Made by a program: the position numbers and the translations under genes. Shown in pieces: positions 60,050 to 64,000 of a stretch of DNA of 64,000 nucleotides (position 1 is the stretch's first letter; each line of letters opens with the position of its first letter). The notes under the pieces were generated by a model. That model did not search any database, had not been told where the DNA came from, and saw nothing but the letters and a program-made list of their open reading frames with translations. Source of the stretch: Roseiarcus sp036488815 (GTDB lineage Bacteria > Pseudomonadota > Alphaproteobacteria > Rhizobiales > Beijerinckiaceae); the NCBI GenBank assembly GCA_036488815.1, contig DASXGX010000162.1, positions 1-64,000 on the forward strand, given 5' to 3'.

Positions 60050-61024
60050 TCATCGGCTCTTCGCCTCCCGGCCGGAGAGAAGAAGAAGCCCGAGGATCAG
60101 CGATCCAAACAGGATGCTTCGCCATCCGGCGGAAGCGTTGACGACGGTGATCAGGGCTGTGATCGTCACCAGCAGCGCCGAACCTGGAATCGAGCCCGCG
60201 TAGGTTCCCGATCCGCCGAGGATCGACGTTCCCCCGAGTACGACGGCGGCGATCGAAGAGAGCACGTAGGGGTCGCCGATGCCGACGTAACCCTGACCGT
60301 TCATGCCGAGCATCAGCACGCCAGCAAGGCCGGCAGTCAGTCCGCTGGCGGCATAGATCGCCATCGTCGTCACGTTGACGTCCACGCCCGAAAGCGACGT
60401 CGCAAGCGGATTGGCCCCGAGCGCGAAGACCCGCGCCCCGAACGGCGTCCTATGCAACACGAAGAGCGTCGCCGCCGAGACGACGACCCAAAGGAGGATG
60501 CCCGCCGGCACGCCAAACGGACGCGCGTCGCCGAGCCACGCCACAACAGGATTGTGCATCGACACCGCGCTGCCGCCCGCGACGATGATCAACACGCCTT
60601 GCAGGAAGGTCGCCATGGCGAGCGTCATGATCATGGGGTGCACGCGCAGAAGCGCGATCCCCAGACCATTGAGAAAGCCGATGCCGGCGGCGACCGCGAG
60701 CATGGCGACGACGGCGATCCCGCCGCTCGTGTCCGCATCCCACGCCAGCAAGGGCACGCCCACCGCGGTGACGGTGAGAATGGCGCCGACCGAAAGGTCG
60801 ATGCCGCCGCCGATGATGACGAGGGTTTGTCCGGCCGCGACCAACCCGATCACCGCCGCCAGTTCCAAGATGTAGCGAAGATGTCCGTAGGAGCCGAAGC
60901 CAGCCAGGGTGAGGCCGGCGGCGATCCAGACCGCCACGACGATGAGAACCGTGAGGAATGGTCCGCTGCGCAGCACGGAGATCGCGCGACGGGCGAGAGG
61001 CGACGATGCGGCGGCGTCGCTCAT
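60050..61024 (-). CDS. CUT2-type ABC transporter permease (RbsC-like), second of pair
   Basis: 324 residues with about 8-10 helices. VIGLVAAGQTLVIIGGGIDL, SVGAILTVTAVGVPLLAW and GLTAGLAGVLMLG are standard RbsC-type sequences. The ATG at 61024 overlaps the stop of the first permease (ATGA). Confidence 0.9.
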   Translation of the reverse strand: MSDAAASSPLARRAISVLRSGPFLTVLIVVAVWIAAGLTLAGFGSYGHLRYILELAAVIGLVAAGQTLVIIGGGIDLSVGAILTVTAVGVPLLAWDADTSGGIAVVAMLAVAAGIGFLNGLGIALLRVHPMIMTLAMATFLQGVLIIVAGGSAVSMHNPVVAWLGDARPFGVPAGILLWVVVSAATLFVLHRTPFGARVFALGANPLATSLSGVDVNVTTMAIYAASGLTAGLAGVLMLGMNGQGYVGIGDPYVLSSIAAVVLGGTSILGGSGTYAGSIPGSALLVTITALITVVNASAGWRSILFGSLILGLLLLSGREAKSR

Positions 61025-61971
61025 GCCTGTCTCCCGCGTGCGTTGATCTGCGGCAACGCGACGGCGCCGATGATGATGAGGCCCTGCGCGACATACTGAG
61101 CGACTGGGGGAAGGCCGAGAAAGAACATGACGTTGATCATCAGGCTGAGCAGCAGGCTGCCGGCGAGCGCGCCGCGCATCGTTCCGCGGCCGCCAAGGAA
61201 GCCGACGCCGCCCAGCACGGCGGCGGCGATCGAGTTGAGCGTGAAGGCCTGCCCGATCACCGGATCGCCCGAGCCGGTCTGCGCCGCCACATAGAGCCCA
61301 GCCCCCGTCGAAAGAAGCCCGCTGATCGCATAGGCGGCGATGCGCGCGGCGTCGACGGGGACTCCGGAGCGATAAGCCGCCACGGGGTTCTCGCCCGCTG
61401 CATAGAGACTGAGGCCGAGCGGCGTCGCGAGATAGAACTTCCACACGAGGGCGACCAGCGCCAGGAGCAGCGCCGCGACAGGGGTGTCGCCGGCCAGGAG
61501 ATCCGAGAACCATCCGGGGATCTGTCCGCCCGGCCGAGGCAAGATGAGCAGCGCGGCGCCGCCGATGATGAACGAGCCGGCAAGCGTGACGATGATCGCG
61601 GGCAATCGCAGGCGAACGACGATGAGCCCGCAAACCGCGCCGATTCCGAGGCCTGCGGCGGCGACGAGCGCCATGCCGCCGGAGACGCCGAGCGGCCCCG
61701 CCATGGTGGTCGCCGCGATGACGGCGCCGAGGCTGACGGTCGCGCCGATCGCCAAGCTGATGCCCCCGGTCAGCATCAGGATCGCCTGGGCCATCGACAC
61801 CAGCGCGAGCGGGAACCAGCTTTGGGTGAATTTCGACAGGCCGCCTATGCTGAGAAGGCCGGGGAAGAGATAGGCGTAGGCGGCCAGGAACGCCGCCACG
61901 ACGCAGAATAGGGGCCAGAGGCCCCGGCTGCGCCGGCGTTGAACCGGCCAGTAGAGCGGCTGTTCCGACAT
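61021..61971 (-). CDS. CUT2-type ABC transporter permease (RbsC-like), first of pair
   Basis: 316 residues. FPLALVSMAQAILMLTGGIS, LAIGATVSLGAVIAATTMAG and LNSIAAAVLGGVGFLGGRGT mark the RbsC family. The presence of two distinct permeases, not one homodimer, is seen in some CUT2 systems. It starts 14 bases after the ATPase gene. Confidence 0.9.
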   Translation of the reverse strand: MSEQPLYWPVQRRRSRGLWPLFCVVAAFLAAYAYLFPGLLSIGGLSKFTQSWFPLALVSMAQAILMLTGGISLAIGATVSLGAVIAATTMAGPLGVSGGMALVAAAGLGIGAVCGLIVVRLRLPAIIVTLAGSFIIGGAALLILPRPGGQIPGWFSDLLAGDTPVAALLLALVALVWKFYLATPLGLSLYAAGENPVAAYRSGVPVDAARIAAYAISGLLSTGAGLYVAAQTGSGDPVIGQAFTLNSIAAAVLGGVGFLGGRGTMRGALAGSLLLSLMINVMFFLGLPPVAQYVAQGLIIIGAVALPQINARGRQA

Positions 61972-61985
61972 AGGCAGATCAAGGC

Positions 61986-63488
61986 TCACGCGACATTTTC
62001 CGGCAGGTTTGCGCCCATCGCCGCCGAGACGATGGCTTCTTCGCTCAGCGCCGCCCGTTCGATCCGTGCGACGATTCGCCCTTCGCGCATCACGGCGACG
62101 CGGTCGCAGAGATGCACGAGCTCCGGCGTGTCCGAACTCGAGATCAACACCGCGGCGCCCTCGGCCGCGAAGCGGCGCAGCAGCCCGTAGATTTCGCGTT
62201 TGGTCTCGACGTCGACGCCGCGCGTCGGGTCGTTGAGCAGCCATACCGACGGCGCGCTGGGCATCCATTTCGCCAGCGCGACTTTCTGCTGGTTGCCCCC
62301 GGAAAGCGCCTGGACCGGCCGCGCGAGGTCGCCCTTGATCGCCAGGCGGCCGGCGAGACTGCGCGAGAGATCGCGCTCGGCAGCCCGGTCACGGGCGCCA
62401 AGAGCGTGCGCTCGCGCCAAGCCTGGCAGCAACATGTTGAAGGAGATCGGATGGATCAGGTGCAGTCCCTCGCGCTTACGGTCGGCGGGGACATAGGCCA
62501 ATCCCAGGCCGTTCGCCTTCAGCACGGAGCCCGGCACGCCCGCGGCGCCGTTGAACTCCGCTTCGCGGGCTGACGCCGTTTGCGCGCCGTAAAGGCCGAG
62601 GATGAGGTCCTCCTGGCCTTGTCCGATGAGGCCGCCGACCCCGAAAACCTCGCCACGCCTGAGATCGATGTCGATCTCGCGCGCCATGCCTGAGGAAAAC
62701 CCTTTGACGGAGACGATCGTGCTCCCGCCGGCGTTCGGCTCCCACGGCGGGAAGAGATCGCCGGGATCGCGCCCTACCATCAGGCGCACCAGACCGTCGG
62801 CGCTGACGCCCGCGAGTTCCCGATCGGCGGTGACGGCGCCGTCCTTCAAGATCGTCACGTGCTCGCACAGCGCCATCACCTCGTTGAGGCGGTGGGAAAT
62901 ATAGAGAATGGCGACGCCTTGTTCGCGGAGTCGAGCGAGAAGCTGCGTCAGCGCTCGGGTTTCATGCGCCGACAGCGACGACGTCGGCTCGTCGAGAATA
63001 AGCGCGCGCGGTTCGCGATAGAGCGCCTTGGCGATCTCCACCATCTGGCGGCGGCCGAGCGGCAAGTCTCCGACCGGGGTCGCGATGTCTTCATCCAGGC
63101 CGACCATCGCGCATACGGCTCGCGCGCGACGCGCCAGCGCCTTGTAGTCGATAAAACCGAAGCGGCGAGGATAGGCGCCGAGGCCAATGTTTTCGCCGAT
63201 CGACAATTGGCTGGTGAGACTCAACTCCTGCTGCACGACGGCCACGCCGGCGCTGCGCGCGCCGGGCGGCGTCAAACGATCGACGGCGACGCCGTCGACC
63301 TCGAGCTTCCCGCCGTCGGGCCGCAGCGCCCCCGACAGCAGGTTGATCAGCGTCGATTTGCCCGCCCCGTTCTCGCCGAGCAGCGCATGAATGCGGCCCG
63401 GCCGAAGCTCGATCGACACGTCGCGCAGCACACGGTTGCCGAAAAACGATTTCGACACGTTGCGGGCCGCGATGATCGGGGCGGACAT
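61986..63488 (-). CDS. CUT2-type ABC transporter ATP-binding protein (RbsA/MglA-like)
   Basis: 500 residues with two ABC domains. The first (1-230) has Walker A LGENGAGKSTLINLLSG and Walker B ALILDEPTSSL, with LPLGRRQMVEIAKAL as signature. The second (about 250-495) has the degenerate Walker A VGGLIGQGQEDLILGLYG, LSGGNQQKVALAKWM and VWLLNDPTRGVDV. This is the RbsA/MglA arrangement. The start is ATG 63488; a GTG at 63494 is also in frame. It follows the binding-protein gene by about 26 bases. Confidence 0.92.
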   Translation of the reverse strand: MSAPIIAARNVSKSFFGNRVLRDVSIELRPGRIHALLGENGAGKSTLINLLSGALRPDGGKLEVDGVAVDRLTPPGARSAGVAVVQQELSLTSQLSIGENIGLGAYPRRFGFIDYKALARRARAVCAMVGLDEDIATPVGDLPLGRRQMVEIAKALYREPRALILDEPTSSLSAHETRALTQLLARLREQGVAILYISHRLNEVMALCEHVTILKDGAVTADRELAGVSADGLVRLMVGRDPGDLFPPWEPNAGGSTIVSVKGFSSGMAREIDIDLRRGEVFGVGGLIGQGQEDLILGLYGAQTASAREAEFNGAAGVPGSVLKANGLGLAYVPADRKREGLHLIHPISFNMLLPGLARAHALGARDRAAERDLSRSLAGRLAIKGDLARPVQALSGGNQQKVALAKWMPSAPSVWLLNDPTRGVDVETKREIYGLLRRFAAEGAAVLISSSDTPELVHLCDRVAVMREGRIVARIERAALSEEAIVSAAMGANLPENVA

Positions 63489-63514
63489 CGTCACGGATGG
63501 CGCTTTGTCAGACG

Positions 63515-64000
63515 CTATTTCTGGGCCAGGAGCTTGTCGAACAGCGCCTGATCGTAGGGCGAGTAGATGTATCCGTCGGCCGGGAACTTGTCAGCCTTCG
63601 CGAGGAAAGAGTCGAGGTTGCTGTTGTCGATCACCGGCAGCGGCACTTTGACGAAGGCCGGAATGTCTTTGCCGCTCAGCGCCTGGACGGCGGTGTAGGC
63701 GGCAAGCGCGCCGAGCCAGTTCGGCTGCATGGACGCCCAGCTCTTGAGCCCCTTCTGCTTCCACAGTTCGAGGAACTGCCGCGCGTTCTCGCCGGTGATC
63801 GGCACTTGCGTACGACCCTGCTTGTCGAAGGCGAGAACTGAACCGGCCGACAGCGCGCCGCCGAGCGACAGAACGCCGTCGATATCGGGATGGGCGAAGA
63901 GCAGGTTGGAGACGGCTTCCTGAGCCGGCGCCACGTTGTAGGGGGTATTCGTCTCGGCGAGGATGGTCACGCCGGGGTTCGCCTTGAGCACGGGCTCCGC
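63515..64000 (-). CDS. sugar-type ABC substrate-binding protein, C-terminal part (runs off the window)
   Basis: The frame is open to the right edge and gives 161 residues. AVSNLLFAHPDIDGVLSLGG, FLELWKQKGLKSWASMQPNW and GDGYIYSP-like FPADGYIYSPYDQALFDKLL match periplasmic type I binding proteins (RbsB-like). The N-terminus with signal peptide lies beyond 64000. It is the first gene of the CUT2 operon in this window. Confidence 0.85.
   Translation of the reverse strand, partial: AEPVLKANPGVTILAETNTPYNVAPAQEAVSNLLFAHPDIDGVLSLGGALSAGSVLAFDKQGRTQVPITGENARQFLELWKQKGLKSWASMQPNWLGALAAYTAVQALSGKDIPAFVKVPLPVIDNSNLDSFLAKADKFPADGYIYSPYDQALFDKLLAQK

Noticed and set aside
1..64000. CRISPR arrays, rRNA genes, complete insertion sequences or prophage
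   Set aside because: No regularly spaced direct repeats, no rRNA-like sequence and no transposase or phage structural gene was found on reading the whole window.

Overview
The window reads as chromosomal DNA of a GC-rich alphaproteobacterium, most likely of the order Hyphomicrobiales (Rhizobiales); the family cannot be fixed from this sequence. The pointers are a Porin_2-type outer-membrane porin, a SciP (DUF1153) gene and an RcdA (DUF1465) gene, a PleC/DivJ/PdhS-like histidine kinase, two phasins of polyhydroxybutyrate granules, and a tRNA-His with discriminator A73. Coding density is high, many starts overlap the preceding stop by 4 bases, and most long opposite-frame ORFs are composition shadows of real genes. 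No rRNA, CRISPR array, complete insertion sequence or prophage was seen.

Layout. 1-7.9 kb: the tail of a WYL-type regulator, a small membrane protein, a neutral zinc metallopeptidase, a GT2 glycosyltransferase with a polytopic membrane partner, an Rrf2 regulator, a porin and two small dimeric alpha/beta-barrel-like proteins. 8.0-24.4 kb: an apparently self-contained catabolic locus. A divergent FAD flavoprotein and a LacI regulator are followed by a Gfo/Idh oxidoreductase, a CoA-transferase, an enoyl-CoA hydratase, an aldehyde dehydrogenase, a complete CUT1-type sugar ABC importer and two GMC oxidoreductases. Matching LacI-type operators lie in the divergent promoter region, and a weaker one lies before the binding-protein gene. 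A DUF559 endonuclease-like gene sits inside the locus between 70-bp inverted repeats. 24.5-35.7 kb: cell-cycle and housekeeping genes (sciP, mnmA, rcdA, thiE-like, nth, tRNA-His, two phasins, a histidine kinase). CtrA-like boxes, PhaR-like operators and a candidate anti-Shine-Dalgarno small RNA are visible here. 35.7-40.0 kb: a minus-strand block of exported or envelope proteins ending in an L,D-transpeptidase. 40.1-51.4 kb: a lactate/glycolate region (lutABC, pncB, GntR regulator, lactate permease, glcDEF).

51.4-52.7 kb is a degraded accessory patch. It holds an interspersed repeat, an AT-rich remnant interrupted by a stop, and a FitA-like antitoxin gene. 52.7-59.6 kb: a class III nucleotide cyclase with an unusual N-terminal part, a DUF2461 protein, an Ada-like regulator/methyltransferase, an MFS symporter and several small uncharacterised genes. 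59.6-64.0 kb: a CUT2-type (ribose/galactose-like) ABC importer with a RidA protein, running off the right edge.

The genes combine into uptake and oxidation of carbohydrate- and hydroxyacid-type substrates by an aerobic, PHB-storing cell. The least explained items are the 8-24 kb catabolic locus and its unknown substrate, the DUF559 cassette, the candidate small RNA before rcdA, and the antitoxin-linked remnant at 52 kb.
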